Source: Candidatus Chloroploca mongolica (lineage in GTDB: Bacteria; Chloroflexota; Chloroflexia; Chloroflexales; Chloroflexaceae). From it: 64,000 nt of DNA. The notes under the pieces are model-generated. The model was not told the DNA's origin. It did not search any database and saw nothing but the letters and a program-made list of their open reading frames with translations. The DNA is taken from positions 1 through 64,000 of the forward strand of contig NZ_SIJK02000024.1 in NCBI RefSeq assembly GCF_004762035.2. Direction: 5' to 3'. The position numbers were made by a program, and so were the translations under genes. The number at the start of each line of letters is the position of its first letter. Within the stretch, counting starts at the first letter, position 1. This document shows positions 31,671-40,060 of this stretch, piece by piece.

Positions 31671-34239
31671 ACGCCATCGCCACTGCGGCAAGCATCGGGT
31701 TGAGTTGCACCTCCGTGAACGGGTAGAGAATGCCGGCGGCGACCGGGATCAGCATGACGTTGTAGATAAAGGCCCAGAAGAGGTTCCAGCGAATCGTGCG
31801 CATCGTCGCCCGGCTGAGCGTAATTGCCTGGCTGACCCCAGCGAGATCACCGCGCATCAGCGTGATCGCTGCGGCTTCTATCGCGACATCGGTGCCCGTG
31901 CCAATGGCAATGCCAACGTCGGCCTGCGCAAGCGCCGGCGCATCATTGATGCCATCGCCGACCATTGCCACGACCCGGCCTTCGCTCTGGATGCGTTTGA
32001 CTTCATTGGCCTTATCTTCGGGCCGCACCTCGGCGAGCACGCGGTCAACGCCAACGTCGTGGGCAATGGCGGCGGCGGTACGCTGGTTGTCGCCGGTCAG
32101 CATTGCGACTTCGATGCCGCGGCTGCGCAGCATTGCAATCGCCGCCGCTGAGGTTGGCCGCACCGTGTCGGCGACCCCAATGACCCCCAACGGGACGTCG
32201 TCTGCTGCGACGATCATCGCGGTCTTGCCTTTGCTCTGCATTGCGCTAATGGCGCTTTCGAGTTGCTCTGTCCCAATACCGCGCTCGTCCATCAGCCGTG
32301 TTGTCCCGATCAAGACGGTTGCGCCCTCGATCTCAGCCTCGACCCCGGCTCCGACGATGGCGGTAAAGCGCGTTGGGCGCGTCAGCGTCAGGCCACGCTC
32401 GTGGGCCGCCTGGACAATTGCTTCGCCAAGGGGGTGCTCGCTCCGACTCTCGGCGCTAGCCGCTAGTTGCAAGAGGTGCCGTTCGGCCTCCTCTGCGCTT
32501 CCGTTCACGGTAACGCCATGTTCCGCCTGAAGGGTCGCCTTGCCAACCCCATCCCCCGGGTCTTTCTCGCCTGCTGCGGCTGCCGCAACTGAGGTAGGCA
32601 GGACAGGCTGCACGCCCTGTGCGAGGACGATGATATCCGTCACCGAAGGTTTGCCTGCGGTGATCGTGCCCGTTTTGTCGAGCACGACGGTCTGAATCTT
32701 GGCAGCACGTTCGAGGCTTTCGGCATTCTTGATCAGAATGCCCCGCCGCGCCCCGACGCCTGTGCCCACCATGATTGCGGTTGGCGTCGCAAGCCCTAGC
32801 GCACACGGGCACGCAATGACAAGCACCGAGACCGCAAAGATCATGCTGCGGGTAAAGCCGACATCCCCGATGAAATACCAGACGCCAAAGGTTGCGAGGG
32901 CGATGGTGATGACAACCGGGACAAAGACCGAGGCGACCTGGTCGACGAGGCGTTGCACCGGCGCCCGACTCCCCTGGGCCTCCTGAACTAGCCGGATGAT
33001 CTGCGCCAGAGCGGTTGCCTTGCCCACGCGGGTGGCCCGCATCTGGAAACTGCCACTTCGGTTGATCGTCGCGCCAACGACCGGGTCGCCAACATGTTTC
33101 TCAACCGGCAGGCTTTCACCCGTCAGCATGCTCTCATCAACACTCGAAGCGCCTTCAAGCACCACCCCATCAACTGGGATCTTCTCGCCCGGGCGCACGA
33201 TGACCACCTCACCTACGCGTACATCACCCACCGGGATGTCGATCTCTTGCCCACCGCGTAGCACGCGGGCGGTGCGTGGTTGCAACCCGATCAGACTCTT
33301 GATGGCCGCGCTTGTCTGACTCTTCGCCCGCGACTCGAGATATTTGCCCACCAGTACGAGCGTGATGATGACGGCGGCGGTCTCAAAATAGACATGCCCT
33401 GGTGCCCCGCTAACGAGCAGGGCAATGCTATAGAGATAGGCCGTGGTCGTCCCCATCACAATCAGGGTGTCCATATTGGCCGTACGCGCTTTGAGTGCCG
33501 TCCATGCGTGGCGATAAAAGTCGGCCCCGCTATAGAACTGCACCGGCGTCGCCAACAACAGAAAGAGCCAGTTGAGTAGGTCGTCGCGGGCGGCGATCTG
33601 GTGCATCATTGCCGCCATCGAAGCCCCGTGATCCTGGCGCATCATCTCGGCCCCGGCCCCGATCAACCAGGGATTGATGAGCCCGACATCGCGGGCCATC
33701 GCGATGAGCAAGAGGGGCAGACTAAAGATGATGCCCACGGTCAACTGCCGTCGCTTGCGGGCAAGTTCTGCGGCGCGGGCGACGGCCTCGGCATCCTCGC
33801 TTTCACCCTCTTGCTCGCTCGTCTCGATCACCCCGTAACCGGCTTGTTCGACCGCCGCCTTCAGTTCGCTGAAACCAGTCGCCGCCGGTGAAAAGACCAC
33901 GGTTGCGCGCTCGGTTGCCAGATTCACGTCGGCAGTCAGTACTCCGGGCACCTTGCGCAACGCCTTCTCGACGCGACTGGAACACGAGGCGCAGGTCATC
34001 CCCGTGACTGGTAATTCAACGCGATCAGTCACAATGCCGTAGCCGGCCTGCTCGACGGCTGCCTGGATCTGCTGGGGCGCAAGTTGGGCCGGGTCAAACC
34101 GGATGCTCGCCTGCTCGGTAGCAAGATTCACGCTGGCGCTCGCCACGCCAGGGAGTTTCTTGACCACCTTTTCGACTCGCATCACACACGAGGCGCAGGT
34201 CATTCCGGTCACCGGTACAATAAGTTCTTGTTCTGCCAT
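31612..34239 (-). CDS. copA: Copper-exporting P1B-type ATPase CopA
   Basis: An 875-residue membrane pump. Two N-terminal metal-binding domains carry GMTCASC (Cys15/Cys18 and Cys83/Cys86). The transmembrane metal site is CPC at 477-479. The phosphorylated Asp521 lies in DKTGT, SEHPLGE is the nucleotide-binding His-Pro motif, and [12 protein letters not shown] is the hinge. MASSUMED features aside, an unusual insertion of about 45 residues (rich in Ala and Gly, with [10 protein letters not shown]) lies after the DKTGT strand, and a Met/His-rich loop ([16 protein letters not shown]) follows the first membrane helix. It exports Cu(I) from the cytosol. It is the last gene of csoR-copZ-copA. Confidence 0.95.
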   Translation of the reverse strand: MAEQELIVPVTGMTCASCVMRVEKVVKKLPGVASASVNLATEQASIRFDPAQLAPQQIQAAVEQAGYGIVTDRVELPVTGMTCASCSSRVEKALRKVPGVLTADVNLATERATVVFSPAATGFSELKAAVEQAGYGVIETSEQEGESEDAEAVARAAELARKRRQLTVGIIFSLPLLLIAMARDVGLINPWLIGAGAEMMRQDHGASMAAMMHQIAARDDLLNWLFLLLATPVQFYSGADFYRHAWTALKARTANMDTLIVMGTTTAYLYSIALLVSGAPGHVYFETAAVIITLVLVGKYLESRAKSQTSAAIKSLIGLQPRTARVLRGGQEIDIPVGDVRVGEVVIVRPGEKIPVDGVVLEGASSVDESMLTGESLPVEKHVGDPVVGATINRSGSFQMRATRVGKATALAQIIRLVQEAQGSRAPVQRLVDQVASVFVPVVITIALATFGVWYFIGDVGFTRSMIFAVSVLVIACPCALGLATPTAIMVGTGVGARRGILIKNAESLERAAKIQTVVLDKTGTITAGKPSVTDIIVLAQGVQPVLPTSVAAAAAGEKDPGDGVGKATLQAEHGVTVNGSAEEAERHLLQLAASAESRSEHPLGEAIVQAAHERGLTLTRPTRFTAIVGAGVEAEIEGATVLIGTTRLMDERGIGTEQLESAISAMQSKGKTAMIVAADDVPLGVIGVADTVRPTSAAAIAMLRSRGIEVAMLTGDNQRTAAAIAHDVGVDRVLAEVRPEDKANEVKRIQSEGRVVAMVGDGINDAPALAQADVGIAIGTGTDVAIEAAAITLMRGDLAGVSQAITLSRATMRTIRWNLFWAFIYNVMLIPVAAGILYPFTEVQLNPMLAAVAMAFSSVFVVTNSLRLRRVQLS

Positions 34240-34275
34240 AGGTCTTTAGGAGCATCGCTTAGCTGCAAGCCATGC

Positions 34276-34491
34276 TCATAGAACTGGAGCAACCTCTTCG
34301 TACCCTGCCTCACGAATCGCGGCCACAATCGTTTCCGCTGCGAGCGTGTTCTCCGACGCAACGGTCACGACCTTGCCTGGCAAATCGACCGTGACACTGG
34401 CAACACCAGTGAGTTTGCCAACTTCGTCGGTGACCGCACGGACACAGTGCTGACACGAAATTCCCGGGACGTGAAATTGTTCGGTTTTCAT
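34276..34491 (-). CDS. copZ: Copper chaperone CopZ (HMA domain)
   Basis: A 71-residue single heavy-metal-associated domain with PGISCQHC (Cys13, Cys16), the Cu(I) site. The length is typical of CopZ. It carries Cu(I) to CopA in the cytosol. AGGAAGGA precedes the start. It lies between csoR (18 bases upstream) and copA (36 bases downstream), all on the minus strand. Confidence 0.92.
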   Translation of the reverse strand: MKTEQFHVPGISCQHCVRAVTDEVGKLTGVASVTVDLPGKVVTVASENTLAAETIVAAIREAGYEEVAPVL

Positions 34492-34509
34492 TCTTACTTT
34501 TCCTTCCTC

Positions 34510-34785
34510 TTAGCTCTGACGCGCTTCAAAGACCTCCAACAACTCGCGCACGACCCGTTCCCGTTCATCAAGGCTCTCACTCTGGATGGCCGTGGTGACA
34601 CAGGTGCGCAGATGTTCATCGAGAATACGCTGGTCAAGACTCGTCAGGGCCTGCCGGATCGCTCGCGTCTGGGTGAGCAAATTGATACAATAGGTGTCTG
34701 CTTCGACCATGCGCTGCACCCCGCGCACATGCCCCTCGATCGTCTTGAGCCGCTTGAGCAGATCTGCTTTGTGTTCGCTGTTCAT
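34510..34785 (-). CDS. csoR: Copper-sensing repressor CsoR
   Basis: A 91-residue all-helical DUF156 repressor. The Cu(I) ligand set is complete: Cys33, His58 and Cys62, matching the C-H-C pattern of CsoR. Copper binding releases it from DNA. The start at 34785 has GGAGGAGG upstream; an in-frame upstream extension crosses the operator and is rejected. A GC-rich operator overlaps its own promoter, so the operon csoR-copZ-copA is probably autoregulated. Confidence 0.93.
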   Translation of the reverse strand: MNSEHKADLLKRLKTIEGHVRGVQRMVEADTYCINLLTQTRAIRQALTSLDQRILDEHLRTCVTTAIQSESLDERERVVRELLEVFEARQS

Positions 34786-34796
34786 TGCCTCCTCCA

Positions 34797-34833
34797 CCCC
34801 CTCCCCCCTGGGGGGGGTACAGTCAGTATACCA
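34797..34833 (-). promoter_or_regulatory. csoR promoter and candidate CsoR operator
   Basis: On the minus strand, TGGTATACT (34833-34825) is an extended -10, followed after 4 bases by GTAC and a C-run/G-run palindrome centred at T34809. Runs of C and G flanked by GTAC are typical of CsoR sites. The operator covers the start of transcription. Confidence 0.65.
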
Positions 34834-34837
34834 CTTC

Positions 34838-34882
34838 TTTCTTGGAAAAAAAGCCAGCGTCGCTGGCTTTTTTTCCAAGAAA
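34838..34882. terminator. Hairpin with GCCAGC-GTC-GCTGGC tip and A/T tracts
   Basis: 21-base perfect arms (34838-34858 and 34862-34882) contain a 7-base A/T run, loop GTC. It follows nurA on the minus strand and can act as a terminator there; it is also upstream of the csoR promoter. It is a member of the shared-tip family. Confidence 0.85.
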
Positions 34883-34902
34883 GATTTATATTGGTCGCCC
34901 GT

Positions 34903-36111
34903 TTAGCTCCGCGGAAACTGTTTGCTTGCTTGCTTGGCCGAAGAACTGGCCGGGGCCTCGGCGCGGTAGAGGCTTCCTTCGAGGATGCGTAGGAACGCAC
35001 GCCGGTCAGCGCTGCGCACGACGGCCTGTTCATGGGCGCGGGCCAGCGCTACCGGGTAGCCGTCGCCACGCACCGATTGGTCATAGACGAGGGTATGCAC
35101 CTGGTCAACCAGGTCTGGTTCGCGTGCGACCCATTGCGGGATCTCGATCCGACAGAGCTCACGGGCGACCCGTAGGTAGAAGAAATGAATCAGATGGTGC
35201 CCGTACCGCTCCAGGTTGATCCGGCTCATCGAGCAGAAGATTGGCCCGCGTTGCCCTTCGGCCAACCCTGCCCCGAGAATGTCGGCATCAACAAGCCCCT
35301 GACAGACCATACACGAGGCCTCGCGCCCGGCACCAATGTCGCTACACTCGGCACAGACCGCACCTTGCCCTGCGGCTACATCGACATCAGGACACAACAT
35401 CAAGCGGATCATGCCAACGACCTCGGGTGAGCGTGGACGACTGATATACGAGGCGACCGGGATCGCCCGCCGTCGCAATTGTTCCAGATACCCAAGATAG
35501 GGTTCAAGAAAGAAGTCCTGCACAAACCGCTCGGCCCCGGCCAGCGCCCAGCGTATCAGCGTTCCATCCTGCAACGCAAGCGCTGGCAAGTCGTCGGTCA
35601 GGTACTCATCGGCCAGTTCGGCCAGCGCGACGCCTTCTTCCACATCGCGCCGCGCACTCAGATAGCCCCCTTCAATTGCAACCCGCCGCGAACCTTCTCG
35701 CAGATAGAGATCCTCTTCACGATAGTAGAGCGTTGGCTGCGAGGTGAGGCGCGCCGTCGGCTGATGCCCATACCGCAGAAAGACCTGCCCGATGTTGAGC
35801 AGATAACAGCTCACACTCCCGTGGCGATCAAGGTCGATCTGCGATCCGTCGGTGGCGACGAGCGCATACGCGGCTGGGGGAGGGGGAAGATCGCGCACGG
35901 TTCCGAGCGGCTCAATCGGGCGGGCCAGCAACCACTGGGCGGTCGGGCGGCTGAGATCAACCGCCTGCGCCCAGTGCGCCTCGTTGCCATCGGCCTCAAG
36001 ATAGTGCGCTCGTAGCGCTGCAGCCCGCGAGGCGGTCGCAGCGGCAGCACCAGCCGCCGCATGGCTCATTTCGCGGATCTGCTTGCTGAGGGTTGAGAGA
36101 TCCAGTCCCAT
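34903..36111 (-). CDS. nurA: NurA-domain 5'-3' nuclease with Cys4-type insertion
   Basis: A 402-residue NurA-family protein. The two metal-binding Asp positions are Asp88 in VATDGSQID and Asp182 in LALQDGTLIRW. NurA works with the HerA translocase in DNA end resection, but herA is not in this window. Between the catalytic strands lies a cysteine cluster: Cys240, Cys253-x2-Cys256, Cys267-x2-Cys270, which looks like a zinc ribbon. The C-terminal ~20 residues are low complexity. The start is ATG 36111 with only a weak ribosome site. The gene begins 9 bases after the acetoacetyl-CoA synthetase stop, so they share a transcript. Confidence 0.85.
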   Translation of the reverse strand: MGLDLSTLSKQIREMSHAAAGAAAATASRAAALRAHYLEADGNEAHWAQAVDLSRPTAQWLLARPIEPLGTVRDLPPPPAAYALVATDGSQIDLDRHGSVSCYLLNIGQVFLRYGHQPTARLTSQPTLYYREEDLYLREGSRRVAIEGGYLSARRDVEEGVALAELADEYLTDDLPALALQDGTLIRWALAGAERFVQDFFLEPYLGYLEQLRRRAIPVASYISRPRSPEVVGMIRLMLCPDVDVAAGQGAVCAECSDIGAGREASCMVCQGLVDADILGAGLAEGQRGPIFCSMSRINLERYGHHLIHFFYLRVARELCRIEIPQWVAREPDLVDQVHTLVYDQSVRGDGYPVALARAHEQAVVRSADRRAFLRILEGSLYRAEAPASSSAKQASKQFPRS

Positions 36112-36120
36112 AGGCGTGGC

Positions 36121-38103
36121 TTACCGTGCTTTCAACCGCTGGGCCAACTCGACAAAGAAGGGCAGCAACTCAGGATTCTTGAGCGAGTCGGGATTCGCGG
36201 CACGTTCGACGGGCGCACCCATCAGGATCTTCTTGACCGGCACTTCAAGTTTTTTGCCGCTGAGCGTGCGCGGTACATCGGGGATCGCAAAGATCTCATC
36301 GGGCACATGGCGCGGCGAAAGCGCTGTCTTGATCGCCGTTTTGATGCGCTGTTCCAGCGCCTTATCGAGGCTCACCCCGTCGCGCAGCACCACAAAGAGC
36401 GGCATATACGATGCCCCACCTAGTCCTTCCAGGTCAATCACCAGGCTATCGAGTACCTCGGGGATCGCCTCGACGGCCCGGTAGATCTCGCTGGTACCCA
36501 TGCGAACGCCCTGGCGATTGATCGTACTATCCGAGCGTCCGTAGATCACAACCCCGCCATGCTCATTCAACACAATCCAGTCGCCGTGGCGCCACAGGCC
36601 AGGATAGACCTCAAAATAGCTTTCGCGGTAGCGGCGGCCATCAGGATCATTCCAGAAATAGATCGGCATCGAAGGCATTGGCTCGGTAATCACCAGTTCG
36701 CCCATCACCCCCGTCACACTATTGCCATCGGTGTCAAAGGCCTGCGCATTGACGCCCAGCATGCGCCCCTGAATTTCCCCGCTATACACCGGCAACAGAG
36801 GCGTGCCGCCCACAAAACAGCCACACACATCGGTGCCTCCGCTGATCGAGGCCAGCCAGAGATCCGCCTTGACGTTGGCATAGACCCATTCAAAGCCCTC
36901 GGGTGGCAACGGCGACCCGGTTGAACCCATGCCCACAAGCATATGCAGATCGTACTCGGCACCTGGATGCACATCAGATTTCATTAGGGCTGTAATGTAA
37001 CCTGCGCTTGTCCCAAAAAAGGTTATGCCCGCCTCTTCGACATACTTCCAGAGCACCCCCATATCAGGATAGCCAGGGCTGCCATCGTAGAGCGCAATCG
37101 TACTGCCCGTCAACAGCCCACCCACCAGCAAATTCCACATCATCCAGCCGGTCGTCGTAAACCAGAAAAACCGATCACCGGGCTTGAGATCCAGGTGCAG
37201 GGTCAACTCTTTCAGATGCTGGATCAGAATGCCTCCCTGGCTCTGCACAATGGGCTTGGGGAGACCGGTGGTGCCTGAGGAATAGAGCACCCAGAGGGGA
37301 TGGTCGAATGCGACGTGCTCGAACTGCAACGTCCCGGGGGCTGCGCTTGCTGTTGCCCAGGGCAATACTCGTCCTTCGAGATCGTCGCCAGTCGCCGCTG
37401 GATCAAGATAAGGCACCAGGATCGTCGCTTCAAGCGTCGGCAGAGCCGCGTGAATCTCGCGCACCGCCCCGAGGCGTTCGTGGGCCTTGCCGCCGTACCG
37501 ATACCCATCGACAGCAATTAGCACCTTGGGCTCGATCTGCTGAAAGCGATCAATCACACTTGGGCTGCCAAAATCGGGCGAGCAACTCGACCAAACCGCC
37601 CCGAGACTCGCCGCCGCGAGAAAGGCCACTAGCGCCTGCGGAATATTCGGGATATAGCCAACCACCCGATCACCGGCACGCACCCCAAGTTCACGGAGCG
37701 TTGCCGCAACACCGGTTACCTGGGCCTCCAATTCAGCCCAACTCACCTCGGTAAGTGGCCTGCCCTCAGCTTGAAAGATCGCCGCAGGATGGCTCGTCGT
37801 CGCTCGGCGAAAGATATGCTCGGCATAATTGAGCTTTGCCCCCGCAAACCAGCGTGCCCCAGGCATCGTATGGCTCGACAGCACCGCCGTGTAGGGTGTC
37901 GACGACAGAATCGCGGTATATTCCCAGATCGACGCCCAGAACGCCTCGATCTCATCAACTGACCAGCGCCAGAGCTCATCATACGTCGTGAAATGCAACC
38001 CACGCGTCTCGGCAAGCCAGGTCATATAGTGCTGCATATTGCTCTGCTGCTTTAGTTCAACAGAAGGTGACCAGAGCAACATCGGGGCAGGCTCGTTCGG
38101 CAT
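36121..38103 (-). CDS. Acetoacetyl-CoA synthetase
   Basis: A 660-residue adenylate-forming enzyme (acetoacetate + ATP + CoA). VLYSSGTTGLPKPIVQSQGG is the phosphate-binding loop; GSTGSPLPPEGFEW, WLASISGGTDVCGCFV and YGRSDSTINRQGVRMGTSEIYR follow in the usual order. RTLSGKKLEVPVKK near the end supplies the catalytic Lys. The N-terminal YMTWLAETRGLHF and length fit the acetoacetate-CoA ligase subgroup rather than acetyl-CoA synthetase. The role is probably in polyhydroxyalkanoate or ketone-body metabolism. GGAGG precedes the start. Co-transcribed with nurA. Confidence 0.92.
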   Translation of the reverse strand: MPNEPAPMLLWSPSVELKQQSNMQHYMTWLAETRGLHFTTYDELWRWSVDEIEAFWASIWEYTAILSSTPYTAVLSSHTMPGARWFAGAKLNYAEHIFRRATTSHPAAIFQAEGRPLTEVSWAELEAQVTGVAATLRELGVRAGDRVVGYIPNIPQALVAFLAAASLGAVWSSCSPDFGSPSVIDRFQQIEPKVLIAVDGYRYGGKAHERLGAVREIHAALPTLEATILVPYLDPAATGDDLEGRVLPWATASAAPGTLQFEHVAFDHPLWVLYSSGTTGLPKPIVQSQGGILIQHLKELTLHLDLKPGDRFFWFTTTGWMMWNLLVGGLLTGSTIALYDGSPGYPDMGVLWKYVEEAGITFFGTSAGYITALMKSDVHPGAEYDLHMLVGMGSTGSPLPPEGFEWVYANVKADLWLASISGGTDVCGCFVGGTPLLPVYSGEIQGRMLGVNAQAFDTDGNSVTGVMGELVITEPMPSMPIYFWNDPDGRRYRESYFEVYPGLWRHGDWIVLNEHGGVVIYGRSDSTINRQGVRMGTSEIYRAVEAIPEVLDSLVIDLEGLGGASYMPLFVVLRDGVSLDKALEQRIKTAIKTALSPRHVPDEIFAIPDVPRTLSGKKLEVPVKKILMGAPVERAANPDSLKNPELLPFFVELAQRLKAR

Positions 38104-38183
38104 CGAACACCTCCAGAGAGTATTGCATCACGAGAAGCGCCTCTTATTGTACCCTATCTTGCTAGGGCAATCACAAGATGGCA

Positions 38184-38262
38184 AGACCTCACAGATCTTC
38201 AATACCTGTGAGGTCTAGTCTAGCGGATTCATTCGAAGCTTTGCGTCTTTGCGCCTTTGCGT
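38184..38262. repeat. Short hairpin and dispersed GCAAAGGCGCAAAGACGC repeat
   Basis: AGACCTCACA (38184-38193) pairs with TGTGAGGTCT (38207-38216). About 38240-38262 carries TTTGCGTCTTTGCGCCTTTG, the reverse of a word near 2783-2808. Nothing else is seen between the ferredoxin and synthetase genes. Confidence 0.6.
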
Positions 38263-38296
38263 CACACAATCTGTCTTATGCGCTAAGGCATTGGTC

Positions 38297-38887
38297 TTAG
38301 CTAGACGGCGTCTCTTCCGAGGGCTTGATCGCCTCAGGCCGTTTCCGCTCGATTCGCTCGGCCCCCGAGTTCATCCGTTCAACGAGACGGCTCATATCAT
38401 CAGCAAAGCGTTCGGTGTCCTGGATCGGGAAGGCAAAGCGCACTGGCCCGAGTTCGTTGAGGCGGCTCAGGATGTTACGGGGGAAGAGGGCCAGTTGATC
38501 GGCAAAGTCGGTCAGCAGATTCTTAACCAGGGGCTCAAGATTTTGCACCGTATTCGTGCTCGGAGGCGGGTCAATCAGGGTTAAGACGAGTTGCCGGATA
38601 TACTCGGCGTAGCTTTGGATCTTGACTTCGCCCTGTTCACGGACGATCAGTTGACACGCGAGCCGCTGGCCTTCGGCGAGTTTCGCCTCGGGAATCCAGG
38701 CTTTTTCGGCCTCACTCGGCGGACTCAAATACTCGGCCCCTTCCACCACCTGGCAGCGGCAGAGTTGGCAGGTACCCGCGTTATCGCACAGGAAACCGAT
38801 ATGCGCCGCATTGCGTCGGGCGACATTCAAAACCCGCTCGCCGACCTTCGCTTCCATCGCGACATCGTTCATGATGATGGTAGACAT
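38297..38887 (-). CDS. [2Fe-2S] ferredoxin with C-terminal extension (chlorosome CsmI/J/X/Y-like)
   Basis: A 196-residue protein. Residues 1-90 are a plant-type ferredoxin: Cys34, Cys40, Cys43 and Cys78 hold the cluster in HIGFLCDNAGTCQLCRC and RLACQL. The remaining ~105 residues are amphipathic helices rich in Leu, Arg and Glu. The domain order and the early motif resemble chlorosome envelope ferredoxins of green bacteria (CsmI, CsmJ, CsmX; CsmY in Chloroflexus), which tune energy transfer to redox state. That assignment is inference; a soluble ferredoxin is the alternative. The start at 38887 follows GAGGAG. Confidence 0.6.
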   Translation of the reverse strand: MSTIIMNDVAMEAKVGERVLNVARRNAAHIGFLCDNAGTCQLCRCQVVEGAEYLSPPSEAEKAWIPEAKLAEGQRLACQLIVREQGEVKIQSYAEYIRQLVLTLIDPPPSTNTVQNLEPLVKNLLTDFADQLALFPRNILSRLNELGPVRFAFPIQDTERFADDMSRLVERMNSGAERIERKRPEAIKPSEETPSS

Positions 38888-39001
38888 GTCTGATCTCCTC
38901 TGGCTGGAGCTTGGGGGGGACACAGGTATCCAGGTCGGTCTTCACAATAACATAGGCGATAGATCGCGTCAAGCAACGTGACGAGGGTGCTAAGCTTGCG
39001 C

Positions 39002-39118
39002 TCACTCCAGCACATCAAACCCAAGGGCAAAGCTTATCGCCTCGCGGAACTCGCGGAGCCTTTCTGGTGCAAGATGTGTAATATAACCGGCGAGCTTGGC
39101 TTTGGCGATCTGATTCAT
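39002..39118 (-). pseudogene. Remnant of a MazF/PemK-type toxin gene (C-terminal 38 codons)
   Basis: The frame encodes MNQIAKAKLAGYITHLAPER and then REFREAISFALGF, which matches the last ~40 residues of MazF-like toxins (Q-I-x-T-x-x-K-x-x-L-G, then a helix ending in ALGF). The start codon overlaps the antitoxin stop as ATGA, the usual arrangement of a complete toxin gene. About 70 codons holding the RNA-cleaving core are missing, so an internal deletion seems to have fused the start to the tail. The product should be inactive, though it might still bind the antitoxin. Confidence 0.6.
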
Positions 39119-39348
39119 TGCTCACCCCACGCTTGCTCAGCGTCCCAAACATCAAACTCACCTGGCGCAACGGGATGTTGCGCATAGCCTCTGGCATGCT
39201 GCTGCTCTTTTTCAAGGATGGCGTGATGGCGTAATGCGAGTTGGAGGGCTGAGCGAATAAATGCCGAGCGGGTGGTTTGCAGCGCTGCCGTCAGATGATC
39301 CACTTCAGCCAGCAACTCGTCATCAATGGTCATTTGGATCGTTTTCAC
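39115..39348 (-). CDS. Ribbon-helix-helix antitoxin (MazE/CopG-like)
   Basis: A 77-residue antitoxin. The N-terminal ribbon-helix-helix (VKTIQMTIDDELLAEVDHL; TRSAFIRSALQLALR) binds DNA. The acidic C-terminal tail (GEFDVWDAEQAWGEQ) is of the kind that wraps the toxin. The GTG start at 39348 is chosen because GAGGTG lies upstream and homologous proteins begin at this point; the long upstream extension crosses a hairpin. Its stop overlaps the toxin remnant's start by 4 bases. It may survive as a regulator or anti-addiction gene. Confidence 0.8.
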   Translation of the reverse strand: MKTIQMTIDDELLAEVDHLTAALQTTRSAFIRSALQLALRHHAILEKEQQHARGYAQHPVAPGEFDVWDAEQAWGEQ

Positions 39349-39381
39349 AATGCACCTCGTACGCTCGGTCGCATCAGCTTC

Positions 39382-39424
39382 TGGTGCTGGCACCGGCCAG
39401 CGTAGCTGGCCGGGGCCAGCACCA
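39382..39424. repeat. Hairpin with GCCAGC-GTA-GCTGGC tip
   Basis: 20-base arms (39382-39401 and 39405-39424) with one mismatch and loop GTA lie between the HD-domain gene and the antitoxin. The tip is identical to that at 22934-22972, but the outer arms are unrelated. Confidence 0.9.
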
Positions 39425-39427
39425 TCC

Positions 39428-40060
39428 TTACACCCCCCCAATGCCGAGGCGCGTGGCGTTGCTGCGCAGTGCGGCAATGACTTCGGCGATGAGGTCGTCG
39501 AGCGGCATTGCAATTACGTCGGCCCCGTGGCGGATGCCGTCACGACTCACTTTGGCAGCAAAGGCTTTGTCTTTCATCTTTTTCTTGACCGATGAGACTT
39601 CGACGCTGGCGATGTTTTTGTCGGGGCGCACCAGCGCTACCGCGGTGACGAACCCACTCAATTCGTCAACCGCATACAGTGTCCGTTCCAGCGGCGAGAC
39701 TGGCTCGATGCCGCTGTAGTCGGCATGACTCAAGACGGCCCGCAAGACTTCCTGACTCCATCCCGTCTCCCGCAGATGCGCGACCCCGTAAAAGGGGTGC
39801 CCTGGCAGGGTCGTTGGCAGAGGCTCGCCAGCAAGCATGGCCTCGGCTAGCGCGGTCGTGGCTGGCCCTGCCTCGGGCATGCTCGGATATTGCTCGAAGT
39901 CCATGTCATGGATCAGGCCCACCGCTTCCCAGAGATCGGCATCTTCCCCGGTCTTGTGGGCAAAATGAACCATACACGTCGCGACGGCCTCGCAATGTTT
40001 GCGCAGGCTCTCCGCCTTGACCCACTCGTACAGGGTCGCTCGGGCACGCTCACTCAACAT
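39428..40060 (-). CDS. HD-domain hydrolase-like protein
   Basis: A 210-residue protein with HD-superfamily landmarks: HCEAVATCMVHFA near residues 23-35, GLIHDMDFEQYP (HD pair near 50), GHPFYGVAHL and LSHADYSGIEP. It probably hydrolyses a phosphoester or nucleotide; the substrate is unknown. The start at 40060 has AGAGGA upstream and overlaps the end of the glycosyltransferase gene by 7 bases. The C-terminal helix VKKKMKDKAFAAKVSRDGI is typical of a family annotated as HDIG-like hydrolase. Confidence 0.8.
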   Translation of the reverse strand: MLSERARATLYEWVKAESLRKHCEAVATCMVHFAHKTGEDADLWEAVGLIHDMDFEQYPSMPEAGPATTALAEAMLAGEPLPTTLPGHPFYGVAHLRETGWSQEVLRAVLSHADYSGIEPVSPLERTLYAVDELSGFVTAVALVRPDKNIASVEVSSVKKKMKDKAFAAKVSRDGIRHGADVIAMPLDDLIAEVIAALRSNATRLGIGGV

